Of a stretch of 56,331 nt of DNA, positions 16,935-24,955 are shown piece by piece. The translations under genes were made by a program, and so were the position numbers. This stretch comes from JAJZRV01 sp027442615. Lineage in GTDB: Bacteria; Pseudomonadota; Gammaproteobacteria; Burkholderiales; Ferrovaceae. Location of the stretch: contig DAIBBI010000008.1 in NCBI GenBank assembly GCA_027442615.1, positions 1-56,331 on the forward strand, written 5' to 3'. Within the stretch, counting starts at the first letter, position 1. Every line of letters begins with the position of its first letter. The notes beneath the pieces were generated by a model, which saw only the letters and a list, made by a program, of their open reading frames with translations, was not told the origin of the DNA and did no database searches.

Positions 16935-17906
16935 TCATTTCTCCCCGATGTACACATCCACCAACTGGCCAGGATAGAGCGCCAAGCCATCCGGTTTCGT
17001 GAACCTGAAAATCAACGGCAACACACGCACATCCACCCGTTCCGTGCGCTGGTTGGACAGCTCAATTTTGGGCGAAACATAATGCTGGAGCCGGACGTAC
17101 TCCAGCGGAATGTTGATGTCCGTTCCCCTGATGAACATGCGGGCATTCATGTGCGACGCATCGGGGATGCGGGAAATGAGGATTTCATCCACATAACAGC
17201 GTACAGCCATGGACTGCTGCGCATTGCCCACCACCAGGGCGGGGGTCATCCCGCCGGTGTAACTGTCATAGGCACCCTGCGGCGAGAGATACCCGCCCAC
17301 CGCCGCATTGACGGCCAGAACGGTACCATCCGCTGGGGCCATGAGTGTGTATTTGGAAAGCAGTACCTTGCCAGCCTCGTAGGCTTTCAGTGCGGCCACT
17401 GCCTGCTTTTGCGCCGCATCAAGACCCGCAGCAGCCACTTCCATTGCATGCTGGGCCGAGTCGAATGCGTCCCGACTCACGGAGCGTGGATCCAGCTCGC
17501 GGGATGTCCGCTGTTTGTCGTACTGGTCCTGCATGTTCCTGAAGCTGGCGCGGGCCAGCACCGTTTGCGCGGTTGCCGCGTCGGCCTGGGCCTTGAGCTG
17601 CTCCGTCACGGCCTGCTGAAGCCGCGCGTCAAGTCTGAGCAGGGGCGTTCCGGCCTTGACTTTTGCCCCCTCCGTCACCGGAATTTCCACCACGGTCCCT
17701 GCCACTTCCGGGTAGAGATTGATGTTTTCACCACTGCCCTGGATGCTTTCGATCAGGCCATTGGCGTAAATTCCCTTTTCGTAAGGATTCGATGCCGGCG
17801 TAAAGGCTGGAGGCTGCGGTTTATGCTGGACTCCAAAAACATATGCAGCAATGAGCCCTGCCATGATGCCGAGTACCGCCAATGCGAAAATGACTTTAAC
17901 TCTCAT
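16935..17906 (-). CDS. HlyD/MacA-type periplasmic adaptor of an ABC exporter
   Basis: Membrane-fusion protein bridging the inner-membrane ABC permease and the outer-membrane channel. The 323-residue protein starts with one N-terminal membrane helix (MRVKVIFALAVLGIMAGLIAA). A biotinyl-lipoyl-like half (YPEVAGTVVEIPVTEGAKVKAGTPLLRLD), an alpha-helical hairpin of about 100 residues, the second lipoyl half (YTLMAPADGTVLAVNAAVGGYLSP) and a beta-barrel domain follow. I place the start at 17906: GGAGG lies five bases upstream and the overlap with the ATPase gene is 11 bases. The earlier in-frame start lacks this site. Architecture resembles DevB/MacA adaptors. Confidence 0.9.
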   Translation of the reverse strand: MRVKVIFALAVLGIMAGLIAAYVFGVQHKPQPPAFTPASNPYEKGIYANGLIESIQGSGENINLYPEVAGTVVEIPVTEGAKVKAGTPLLRLDARLQQAVTEQLKAQADAATAQTVLARASFRNMQDQYDKQRTSRELDPRSVSRDAFDSAQHAMEVAAAGLDAAQKQAVAALKAYEAGKVLLSKYTLMAPADGTVLAVNAAVGGYLSPQGAYDSYTGGMTPALVVGNAQQSMAVRCYVDEILISRIPDASHMNARMFIRGTDINIPLEYVRLQHYVSPKIELSNQRTERVDVRVLPLIFRFTKPDGLALYPGQLVDVYIGEK

Positions 17907-18600
17907 GAACGCCTCCGTTGCGCAATCCGCTGATCTTTCCATCTTCCATGTTCATGATCCGGTCGGCGTATTCAAATATCCGGCTGTCATGGGTCACGAT
18001 GATGATGCAGCGCTTGTCATTCAGGATCTTCTCCTTGATGAAGGACACGATGCGCTTTCCGGTATCGCCGTCCAGTGATGCCGTGGGCTCGTCAAAAATC
18101 AGGATATCCGGGTGGCTTGCAATGGCGCGGGCAATGGCCACCCGCTGCTGCTCGCCTCCACTGAGCTTGACCGGGGGCAAGCCCACCTTGTCCTGAAGAC
18201 CAACGATCTCCAGGTATTCCCCAGCCACTTTGAGCGCTTCGTCCCAGTTGATTTTTTTGAGGATGAGCGGAATGGCCACATTCTCTGCGGTGGTGAGCCT
18301 TGGAAAAAGATGGTAATCCTGAAACACGAAGCCCACTTTTTCCAAACGAAAATCTGCAATTGCGTCGTCAGACAAACTCCATAGGTCCCGCCCCTCCACC
18401 ATCACCTGGCCTGTATTGGGCCGCAGAATTCCGGAAATGATGCTGAGCAGCGTGGTTTTGCCGCTTCCGGAAGGACCCACGATGTAGAGAACTTCTCCGA
18501 AATAGGCCTCGAAACTGGCGTCCCTGACCGCAAAGGTTCTGGTTTCGCCATCGCCAAACCACTTATTCAGTTCCACTGCCTTGACCGCTATCGTAGCCAC
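17896..18600 (-). CDS. ABC exporter ATP-binding protein (MacB/LolD/DevA-like)
   Basis: Cytoplasmic ATPase subunit driving the exporter. The 234 residues carry Walker A GPSGSGKTT, Q-loop FVFQDYHLFPRLTT, signature LSGGEQQRVAIARA, Walker B ILIFDEPTASLD and the H-loop IIVTHDSRIFEYADRI, all intact and in order. I favour the GTG at 18600 as start: it falls just after the permease stop with AGGGGA four bases upstream. An in-frame TTG at 18621 would overlap the permease gene by 20 bases. The subfamily serves mechanotransmission-type exporters with FtsX-like permeases rather than importers. Confidence 0.93.
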   Translation of the reverse strand: MATIAVKAVELNKWFGDGETRTFAVRDASFEAYFGEVLYIVGPSGSGKTTLLSIISGILRPNTGQVMVEGRDLWSLSDDAIADFRLEKVGFVFQDYHLFPRLTTAENVAIPLILKKINWDEALKVAGEYLEIVGLQDKVGLPPVKLSGGEQQRVAIARAIASHPDILIFDEPTASLDGDTGKRIVSFIKEKILNDKRCIIIVTHDSRIFEYADRIMNMEDGKISGLRNGGVHES

Positions 18601-18601
18601 G

Positions 18602-19738
18602 CTATCCCCTGAAAATATCAAAAGGCTCGATCCTGATTACCTTCCGGATACCGATGTAACTTGAAATGGCGGCGATGATGAGCACCATGACGAATGCCAG
18701 CCCCAGGTTGAAATAGGTGATTTCTGCAGCGTAATCCGGCAATCTGAGCCTAGCCACCGTGATCATCAGGGTGGCCAGTCCCACACCCAGACCATAGGCC
18801 GTCAACGCCGTGAAAATGGCCTGGAACAGGATCATGGCAATCAGTTCGCTGCCTTTGGCGCCGATGGCCTTCAGGGCGCCAAACTTTTCCAGGTTCTCGA
18901 GAATGAAGGTATAGAACGTTTGCCCTGAAATGGAAAGACCTACCAGAAAACTGATGATCGTCATGAGCATGACGTTGGTGCCCAACCCGGTATGGTAGGT
19001 GTAGAAATCGGAGATTTTCTTGATGAAATCATCCTTGGTGAGCGCTTCATAGCCCAGCTTGGCCACTTCAGCCTTGATGAAGGGCACTGCGGTCTCGGTC
19101 TTGGGCTCAATCAGGACATATCCAGCCGTAAACCGGGTAGAGGGAATATAGGTGATTGCGCGGTTGAAGGTGGTGTAGAGGGTGGGAATGCCAAACAGCC
19201 CGGAAGTGTTGACTTTGGCAATACCCACAATCGTGCCACGATGGTCATTGATCTCGAACTCGGTCCCGAGTTTCGGGTTGTCGAGCTTTGAAAACTCAGA
19301 ATCCTTGACGACGAAGAAGGCGTTTTCAGCATAAATGTCTTCGATTTTGCCTTCCAGTAGTTGGGGCCTGCCAAACAGGGTGGCATCATCCAGCCCCAGG
19401 ATGGTCACTGCCTGGTAGGTTCCACTCTTGAGCTTGACGAGGGCGGCCCCCGAATAGAGCGGCACTGCATACTTGACGCCCTGGATGCTGCGGGCGGCAT
19501 CGAGCACGTAATCCGGCATGGGAATGGTACTGACCACGTTGTTGACCGCGGGGTCCATCACCCACACTTTCGCACCCACATTGAGGACGGTGGCGGAAGC
19601 ACGCTTGAGGATGCCGGCAAACATGGAGGTCATCATGACCATGAGGAATACTGCAAAGGTAATGCCGATGAGGAGTGCAAAGAACTTTCCCTTGTCGTTG
19701 ACAAGGAGTTTGAAAGCCACTTTCAGAATTCCAGTCAC
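18602..19738 (-). CDS. FtsX/MacB/DevC-like ABC exporter permease
   Basis: Inner-membrane permease of the type VII (mechanotransmission) ABC superfamily. The 378-residue protein has an N-terminal helix near 20-42 (KFFALLIGITFAVFLMVMMTS) and a large periplasmic region of about 210 residues (45-255). Three C-terminal helices form the FtsX domain (SFLVGLSISGQTFYTFILE, then LIAMILFQAIFTALTAYGLGVGLATLMI, then LGLAFVMVLIIAAISSYIGI). Size and layout resemble cyanobacterial DevC and MacB's membrane half. The start is a GTG without a strong ribosome site. It opens the permease-ATPase-adaptor-channel operon, with an FNR-like promoter upstream. The substrate is unknown; glycolipids, lipopeptides and macrolides are known cargo of relatives. 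Confidence 0.92.
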   Translation of the reverse strand: MTGILKVAFKLLVNDKGKFFALLIGITFAVFLMVMMTSMFAGILKRASATVLNVGAKVWVMDPAVNNVVSTIPMPDYVLDAARSIQGVKYAVPLYSGAALVKLKSGTYQAVTILGLDDATLFGRPQLLEGKIEDIYAENAFFVVKDSEFSKLDNPKLGTEFEINDHRGTIVGIAKVNTSGLFGIPTLYTTFNRAITYIPSTRFTAGYVLIEPKTETAVPFIKAEVAKLGYEALTKDDFIKKISDFYTYHTGLGTNVMLMTIISFLVGLSISGQTFYTFILENLEKFGALKAIGAKGSELIAMILFQAIFTALTAYGLGVGLATLMITVARLRLPDYAAEITYFNLGLAFVMVLIIAAISSYIGIRKVIRIEPFDIFRG

Positions 19739-19799
19739 GCTGGATGTCCCGTTTGCCCGATTTGGCGCCGTTTGGCAGCACTAACCCGCATCATCGCGC

Positions 19800-19841
19800 A
19801 ATCTACCATGGAAAAACTCCAGGAGTTTTGATCGCAGTCAA
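19800..19841 (-). promoter_or_regulatory. FNR-like promoter for the ABC exporter operon
   Basis: The site TTGATCGCAGTCAA (19828-19841, as read on the plus strand) matches the FNR consensus at all but one conserved position (GTCAA for ATCAA). On the minus strand TAGATT occupies 19805-19800. A start at 19793 would place the -10 at -12 to -7 and the box centre exactly at -41.5, class II geometry, 55 bases before the permease GTG. Confidence 0.6.
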
Positions 19842-19868
19842 AGCAATTTGGATCCGTTTTAAGGCTGC

Positions 19869-19897
19869 TTGCAATTAATTGCGCTTGGAGCTATATT
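19869..19897 (+). promoter_or_regulatory. Sigma-70-type promoter of yceI
   Basis: TTGCAA (19869-19874) and TATATT (19892-19897) are separated by 17 bases. Transcription would start near 19904, 45 bases before the yceI ATG. The FNR-like site lies about 30 bases upstream of the -35, so it could also influence this promoter. Confidence 0.6.
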
Positions 19898-19948
19898 GTT
19901 CGCATGCGTACTATTTATCTACCCACCAAAACCAACAAGGAGACTTTC

Positions 19949-20515
19949 ATGCAACGGTCGCTACTTGCAATCGCCCTGACAACAGCCATCGCAGTCCCTG
20001 CCCTGGCCGCAGACACGTACCTCACCGATCCAAACCACACCTTTGCCCGGTTTTCCTATAGCCATCTGGGCTATAGCACCCAGTTGAGCCGTTTCGACAA
20101 GGTTTCAGGAAAAATCATCATTGACCCCGTCGCAAAAACCGGTTCGGCTGACATCATCATCGACACTCGTTCGGTCAGCACCGGCTCGGCGCAATTCAAC
20201 GAACACATTCAGGGCGCAGAGTTTCTTGATACCGCCACGTTCCCCACGGCCACTTTCAAGGCCAATACCATCAAGTTCAATGGTGACACCCCCGATGAAC
20301 TGGTGGGCGATTTGACATTGAAGGGCATCACCAAGCCCGTGGTGCTGAAGATCACCTCCTACAAATGCATGCCACACCCCATGGTCAAGAAAGACGCCTG
20401 CGGTGCTGATGCCGTTACACACCTCAAGCGCACCGATTTCAACATGGGCAAATACGCACCCTATGTGGGTGACGACGTCACCGTCACGGTTTCAGTCGAG
20501 GCCATCAAACAGTAA
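19949..20515 (+). CDS. YceI-family periplasmic lipid-binding protein
   Basis: YceI proteins are secreted lipocalin-like barrels that bind polyisoprenoids such as ubiquinone-like chains. The 188-residue precursor has a Sec signal peptide (MQRSLLAIALTTAIAVPALA) and then DTYLTDPNHTFARFSYSHLGYSTQLSRFD, the standard YceI start. LTLKGITKPVVLKI and the RTDFNMGKYAPYVGDDVTVTVSVEA end block follow. A Cys pair (YKCMPHPMVKKDACG) could form a disulfide. The ATG at 19949 has AAGGAG seven bases upstream; the frame is open 15 codons further up without support. It is divergent from the ABC exporter operon and convergent with the next gene. Confidence 0.92.
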   Translation: MQRSLLAIALTTAIAVPALAADTYLTDPNHTFARFSYSHLGYSTQLSRFDKVSGKIIIDPVAKTGSADIIIDTRSVSTGSAQFNEHIQGAEFLDTATFPTATFKANTIKFNGDTPDELVGDLTLKGITKPVVLKITSYKCMPHPMVKKDACGADAVTHLKRTDFNMGKYAPYVGDDVTVTVSVEAIKQ

Positions 20516-20526
20516 CGGACGGATCG

Positions 20527-22365
20527 TTACGACAGCATGACGCGCACCGCCCACCATATGGCAATGACGGCCATGAGGAGCACCAGCAGCACCGGATAAA
20601 ACCAACCCGGAGGTTTTTTCTCTGCGTAGGGATCGGTCAGCGAGCGCTCTGCATTGGGCGGGAGCGCGGCAATCTGCGTCAACGACGTCCCGAAGGGGAT
20701 GTTGATGCAGGCACGCGCATTGATGGCCCAACCGTTGGCATCCAGGATGGGCCCAAGATTGCGGGTGCGCAGCTTGAACCAGGCCAGAAGCACGGCAGGA
20801 CCCGAGACGATCAACATAAGTCCGATAAGGGCCAGCGGAACCTGCCACCATTTCAGGGCCAGCACGCCCACGATAACGGAGGCCAATGCGGTACCGATGG
20901 CCCCCACGGCCAAACCGATCGCCGCAAAGATTCCGGCAAACTTGCCCACGTCAAAAGCCTGCTGTGCGGGTGGCGCCACCCCTTTCGTGGCTGCCAGGGC
21001 CATGCGAACTTCACTTTCCCTGGCCTTGTTGGCTGCGAGCTTCTGCAACTGCTCGCCGACCAACCGGACGAGGCGCTTGTAAGGCGACCAGAAGGCCTGG
21101 CGCAGGCTGATCGGATGGTCGATGATCTTGACGATGGTGGCGTCCCAATCGTCGCCGTGGCGATCGTAGAATACGCCATTGCGACCCACCATCAACTGAT
21201 CCGAATCGCCGGCGGTAAAGGCAGCGGCAATCGTCATTTTCTGGCTGCCCCGGATGCAATCGCAATACACCAGACAGATTCGCGACAGGGCTGCAAGCGC
21301 AGCATGCTTGGCGGGGTCCGCCACCGCCACGCATAGTTCGCACGAGCGCCCGTCCAGATAGAGGGTGCCCGCCTGAAACGTGGCCTTGCCCTGACGGGTA
21401 TAGAAATCCTTGAAGGCCACGAAATTATTGGCGAGCTTCAGCAGGTCGCGCACATAGCGCACCAGTTGCTCCAGTTCGCGCACGGCATCGTCGTCTTTTT
21501 GATCGGGACGGGAGGCACGCCAGGCGGCATATCCGGAAAACCTTTCCCGAATGCCAAGCCACTCGGCCTCGGTCAACGTTTCGCACGCGCCCAATAGCGG
21601 CTGGACCACCCGACTGCAAAAGGATGCCATGCCGGCAGCCCAGGCCGGGTTGAGGCCCGAGCGTAGCGGCAGCACACCCCCTGCCTCCACGCGGGCCAGG
21701 GGCAGGCGCGCAAGGCTTGCCTCCTGCAGCAGGGCATCCGCTGCGAGCATCCTGTAGGTTTCGTCCGAGGCATCCAGCGCTTCACTGGCTCGCGCATCGA
21801 AAGCTGCGAGGCGGCAGCGCAGGAAAAAGTCGTCGATCTTGTCGGTCACAGCCACCAGCGCCCCGTAGGCAGCCTCGCTATCCTGCCCCAGGGGCGCACT
21901 CGCCGTCCCGGCGGATTCCCATCCCGCCAGCACGCGGGCTGCATGCCGCGCCTGGGCCGTGCTGACCTCCGCCACGCTCAAGCGCTCGTTTCCGGATTTT
22001 CCCAGCTCATCTGCAAGCACCCTTGCGGCAGCCACCAGTCGCTGCCCTGCCTCCGTTTCATGGCTGATGTCGTCAGGGGACAGCCCGTCCTGCGCGCTGC
22101 CCAGCAACCGGGGGTCTTCCAGGCGCTCAGCCGCCCAACGCACTGCGGCGATGAGCTCATAGGCCCGCACGTGTCCGTCTGCATCGGCATCAACGAGCGT
22201 CAGGGTGCGTTCATCAAACTGAATGCCCTTGACGGGACAGGACAACGCAACCCACAGCTTCTGGTCAAGCTCGCCGATGGCCAGCAGATCTTCGGCATCG
22301 TCCAGTCGAACCTGATCGAAGCCGCCAGCACGAAAAAACCGCCAATGCCGATTCACGGTATTCAT
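20527..22365 (-). CDS. Uncharacterised membrane protein with an EF-hand loop
   Basis: I do not recognise a characterised family. The 612-residue protein has a long soluble N-terminal part containing one perfect canonical EF-hand loop at residues 59-70 (DADADGHVRAYE: Asp at 1, 3 and 5, Gly at 6, Val at 8, Glu at 12), so calcium binding is plausible. A helical central region (100-460) follows, then two hydrophobic segments about 475-540 (FAGIFAAIGLAVGAIG; WWQVPLALIGLMLIVSGPAVLL) and a last helix 587-610. There is no signal peptide, so the N-terminal part should be cytoplasmic unless topology is unusual. The start at 22365 follows GAGG about eight bases upstream. It is monocistronic and divergent from the next outer-membrane gene. 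Confidence 0.8.
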   Translation of the reverse strand: MNTVNRHWRFFRAGGFDQVRLDDAEDLLAIGELDQKLWVALSCPVKGIQFDERTLTLVDADADGHVRAYELIAAVRWAAERLEDPRLLGSAQDGLSPDDISHETEAGQRLVAAARVLADELGKSGNERLSVAEVSTAQARHAARVLAGWESAGTASAPLGQDSEAAYGALVAVTDKIDDFFLRCRLAAFDARASEALDASDETYRMLAADALLQEASLARLPLARVEAGGVLPLRSGLNPAWAAGMASFCSRVVQPLLGACETLTEAEWLGIRERFSGYAAWRASRPDQKDDDAVRELEQLVRYVRDLLKLANNFVAFKDFYTRQGKATFQAGTLYLDGRSCELCVAVADPAKHAALAALSRICLVYCDCIRGSQKMTIAAAFTAGDSDQLMVGRNGVFYDRHGDDWDATIVKIIDHPISLRQAFWSPYKRLVRLVGEQLQKLAANKARESEVRMALAATKGVAPPAQQAFDVGKFAGIFAAIGLAVGAIGTALASVIVGVLALKWWQVPLALIGLMLIVSGPAVLLAWFKLRTRNLGPILDANGWAINARACINIPFGTSLTQIAALPPNAERSLTDPYAEKKPPGWFYPVLLVLLMAVIAIWWAVRVMLS

Positions 22366-22445
22366 ATGCACACCCTCCTCGCTATGGTGCTCACATTCTA
22401 TCGGGGCAGCCGCCATTATCAAACCGGCATTAATTTTTCCTCCAG

Positions 22446-22515
22446 GTGATCCAGATCAAGAGGTTATCGCTATATACTCAAGTATTATTCGCTATGTTTT
22501 CTTATTTATAACGAT
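22446..22515 (+). promoter_or_regulatory. Composite control region: FNR-like box plus ModE-like half-sites
   Basis: GTGATCCAGATCAA (22446-22459) matches the FNR box except for its first base. A -10-like TATTAT (22483-22488) gives a start near 22494, putting the box at -41.5. Around the -10 are ATCGCTATATA (22466-22476), a related TTCGCTATG, and TTTATAACGAT (22505-22515), which is an inverted near-copy. These resemble CGNTATAT half-sites of ModE operators, but the spacing is not canonical. Confidence 0.45.
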
Positions 22516-22541
22516 AGACCCTGCTAAAAATGAGGACAAGA

Positions 22542-23378
22542 ATGAAAAAAACACTGCTGACGATTGCTGCCATGAACATCCTGACGACTACGGCACATGC
22601 GGATGACGCTCAAAATTCCTGGTTTGCAATCTCTGACGCAGCAAAGGAATCGCAGCCCCATTGGATGACCCCCGTCGTGACGGTGACCCCCAGGCTTGAA
22701 CAGGAGTTCCGTTACGACCAATTGACGCAATCCAAGTCAGGCGGGGTCAGTGTGAGCAATTACGGACTGAACAAGGGGCTTGAACTCATCCCCACCATGA
22801 ACTCCGAAATCATCATCGGGGTTCCCGGCTACCAGGTCACGAATCAACCCAAAGGGATCAGCACCCAGGGCTGGGCTGACGAAACCCTGCTGTTCAAATA
22901 CCGCATGCTATCCGCCAACGAAGAGAACGGAAATTATATCGTGACGGGCTTCATGGGAGTGAGCCTGCCTACCGGCGATTCGACCCTGAGTACGGGACAT
23001 TACGCCTACACCCCGACTTTGGCCGTTGGCAAAGGCTGGGGCACGCGAGAATCCGGATTTGACATTCAAAGCACGCTCGCCATCACTGTACCTGACCGGG
23101 ACATGAGCCGCTTGGGCGAGCCGATCGTCTGGAATACGGCATTCCAGGGGCATTTTTCAGAATATTGGTGGCCTGAACTCGAAACCCAGTACACCCATTT
23201 CTCCGGCGGACCCAATAATGGCAAAAATCAGACGGTTCTCACCCCCGGGCTGATTCTGGGTCGTTATGAACTCGTCGACCGCATGAAATTTGTCATCGGT
23301 CTTGGGTATCAGAAAGCCATAGGGGGCTTCCAGACCTTCAACAATGCGTGGCAAATGACCGCACGAACGCCATTTTAG
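22542..23378 (+). CDS. Outer-membrane beta-barrel protein (MetA-pathway/transporter-like)
   Basis: Predicted outer-membrane channel of the family often labelled putative MetA-pathway of phenol degradation; function is not established. The 278-residue precursor has a signal peptide ending THAHADDAQ-like after residue 18, alternating hydrophobic beta-strands (GNYIVTGFMGVSLPTGDSTLSTGHYAYTPTLAVGKGWG) and a C-terminal Phe (MTARTPF), the BAM recognition residue. The ATG at 22542 has GAGG seven bases upstream; another ATG at 22530 is in frame but lacks this. It is convergent with modE, ten bases away. Its control region has FNR-like and ModE-like elements, so a role in anaerobic or oxyanion uptake is possible but only inferred. 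Confidence 0.75.
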   Translation: MKKTLLTIAAMNILTTTAHADDAQNSWFAISDAAKESQPHWMTPVVTVTPRLEQEFRYDQLTQSKSGGVSVSNYGLNKGLELIPTMNSEIIIGVPGYQVTNQPKGISTQGWADETLLFKYRMLSANEENGNYIVTGFMGVSLPTGDSTLSTGHYAYTPTLAVGKGWGTRESGFDIQSTLAITVPDRDMSRLGEPIVWNTAFQGHFSEYWWPELETQYTHFSGGPNNGKNQTVLTPGLILGRYELVDRMKFVIGLGYQKAIGGFQTFNNAWQMTARTPF

Positions 23379-23387
23379 ATAGGAAGC

Positions 23388-24194
23388 CTACTGGACCAAT
23401 GCGAGGATCACGCTGGAAGCGGCGAATAACGCGCAGGTTGGAGTTCCTTCGGCAAGCTGCAACTTGTCCACCGTCTCGTGGGTTACCGTGGCAATCACCG
23501 TCTTTTCCTGGTCCAGCGCAAGCCGAACTTCCGCATTCACCTCGTCCTGGTGAATGCGCGCCACGCGACCGCACAGGCGGTTTTCGGCGCTGAATTTGCC
23601 CGTGGTATCCGTGGTCAGGATGATCGAGGGGGCCTTGATCAGGGCGTAGACTTCCAGCCCCACCTTGAGCTCCAGGATGGCAGCGCTCTCGCTGGTGACC
23701 ACGGCCATGAGCGCGTTTTTCCTGTCGAGTTTGAGGTGTACCCCCGTGTTGACCGGCCCCCGCGTGAGCCTGGTGATTTTGCCGACAAACTGGTTGCGCG
23801 CGCTGGTGCGCATGGAAAAACGCCGCAGCATGTGTTGAAAGGCGTCGAAGTGTTCCACGCCCGTCATCAACGCATCCAGGATGCGCTGGTACTCCGCTTC
23901 ACCCGCACGGAACAGACGAACGATCTGCTGCCCATGTTCGGTAAGGCGGGTGCCGCCACCATCCTTACCCCCCACCGAACAGATCACCAGCGGCTGCTCG
24001 GACTGGTTGTTCATGGCATCGATGGCGTCCCAGGCCCCCTTGTAGCTCATACCCACGGTACGGGCTGCGGCCGAAATCGAGCCAGCCTCGGCGATGGCTT
24101 CGAGCAGGTCCACCCGCCTGCCTCCAAGAAATGAGGCCCCATCCTTTTCCAGCAGGAGCCTGCCCTTCAGTCCGGAAACCTTTTTCACGCGCAC
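23388..24194 (-). CDS. modE: Molybdate-responsive regulator ModE
   Basis: Dimeric transcription factor that represses mod genes and controls molybdoenzyme genes when it binds molybdate. The 268-residue protein has the N-terminal winged helix (LLEAIAEAGSISAAARTVGMSYKGAWDAIDAMNN) with the ModE landmark SYKGAWDAI and GGKDGGGTRLTEHG wing. Two Mop (TOBE-like) domains follow, at about 130-195 and 205-268, the usual ModE architecture. The start is a GTG at 24194; a second GTG two codons on is also possible. It is the last gene of the mod operon, 11 bases after modC, suggesting autoregulation with the transporter. Confidence 0.95.
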   Translation of the reverse strand: MRVKKVSGLKGRLLLEKDGASFLGGRRVDLLEAIAEAGSISAAARTVGMSYKGAWDAIDAMNNQSEQPLVICSVGGKDGGGTRLTEHGQQIVRLFRAGEAEYQRILDALMTGVEHFDAFQHMLRRFSMRTSARNQFVGKITRLTRGPVNTGVHLKLDRKNALMAVVTSESAAILELKVGLEVYALIKAPSIILTTDTTGKFSAENRLCGRVARIHQDEVNAEVRLALDQEKTVIATVTHETVDKLQLAEGTPTCALFAASSVILALVQ

Positions 24195-24205
24195 CCCATG
24201 CCCAG

Positions 24206-24955
24206 TTAAAACGAAAAAGTCCGCTCGCCATGCAGCCGGGTATTACCTGCCCATGCCGCGATGATCTCGTTTTGCGGATCCTGCACAATCGCATCCGGCG
24301 TCCCGGATTGCACCACGCGCCCATGGTCATAAATGACCAGGCGATCTGCCAGCGCCAGCGCTTCGCCCAGATCGTGCGTAATGATCACCATGGGAATGTC
24401 CAGTACGCGCTGCAGATTCCTGAGTTCGTTGCGAATGCTTCGCCGGACCGAAAGATCCACTGCAGACAGGGGCTCGTCCAGCAACAACACCCTGGGCTTG
24501 CGCATCAGGGCGCGCGCCAGGGCCACCCGCTGACGCTGGCCACCAGAGAGCGCGGCAGGATATCGCTGCTCCAGCCCTTCCAGGTGAAAGCGCGTCAGCA
24601 TCGCCGCAAAATCTGCCGCCGCCTCACTGCTACGCGGCTGCCGGTGTCCGTACAGCACGTTTTCGCGCGTCGTCATGTGCGGAAAAAGCGCATAGTGTTG
24701 AAACAGGTAACCAATGTCACGCGACTGGGGAGGCAGTTCGATACCCGCACGCGCATCGTGGAAGACCTTATCCCCCAGCTGGATGTGCCCCTCATCGGGC
24801 CTCACCAGCCCTGCGATGACCTGGAAGGTAAGCGACTTGCCGGCACCAGAGGGGCCAAACAACACCACGATTTCCCGCGCGGCCTGCCACGATACATCCA
24901 TGGAAAAGCCACCGGCAAACGCCTTCTTGAATTGAACGGAAAGCACTATATCCAT
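24206..24955 (-). CDS. modC: Molybdate ABC transporter ATPase ModC, short form
   Basis: ATP-binding subunit of the molybdate importer. The 249-residue protein has Walker A GPSGAGKS, Q-loop FQHYALFPHMTT, signature ALSGGQRQRVALARAL, Walker B RVLLLDEPLSAVD and the H-loop IITHDLGEA. E. coli ModC has about 350 residues; the C-terminal regulatory Mop/TOBE domain is absent here, and the protein ends after NTRLHGERTFSF. A separate one-domain Mop protein is encoded in the same operon. I prefer the ATG at 24955, which overlaps the modB stop by ten bases; a GTG at 24970 is possible. Confidence 0.92.
   Translation of the reverse strand: MDIVLSVQFKKAFAGGFSMDVSWQAAREIVVLFGPSGAGKSLTFQVIAGLVRPDEGHIQLGDKVFHDARAGIELPPQSRDIGYLFQHYALFPHMTTRENVLYGHRQPRSSEAAADFAAMLTRFHLEGLEQRYPAALSGGQRQRVALARALMRKPRVLLLDEPLSAVDLSVRRSIRNELRNLQRVLDIPMVIITHDLGEALALADRLVIYDHGRVVQSGTPDAIVQDPQNEIIAAWAGNTRLHGERTFSF

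Noticed and set aside
16764..17933. Open frame of about 390 codons on the plus strand
   Set aside because: Antisense to the adaptor and outer-membrane channel genes, and its product resembles no protein family.
20512..20530. Inverted repeat GTAACG-N7-CGTTAC between convergent yceI and the EF-hand gene
   Set aside because: Only six pairs, no T run on either side; too weak to call a terminator.
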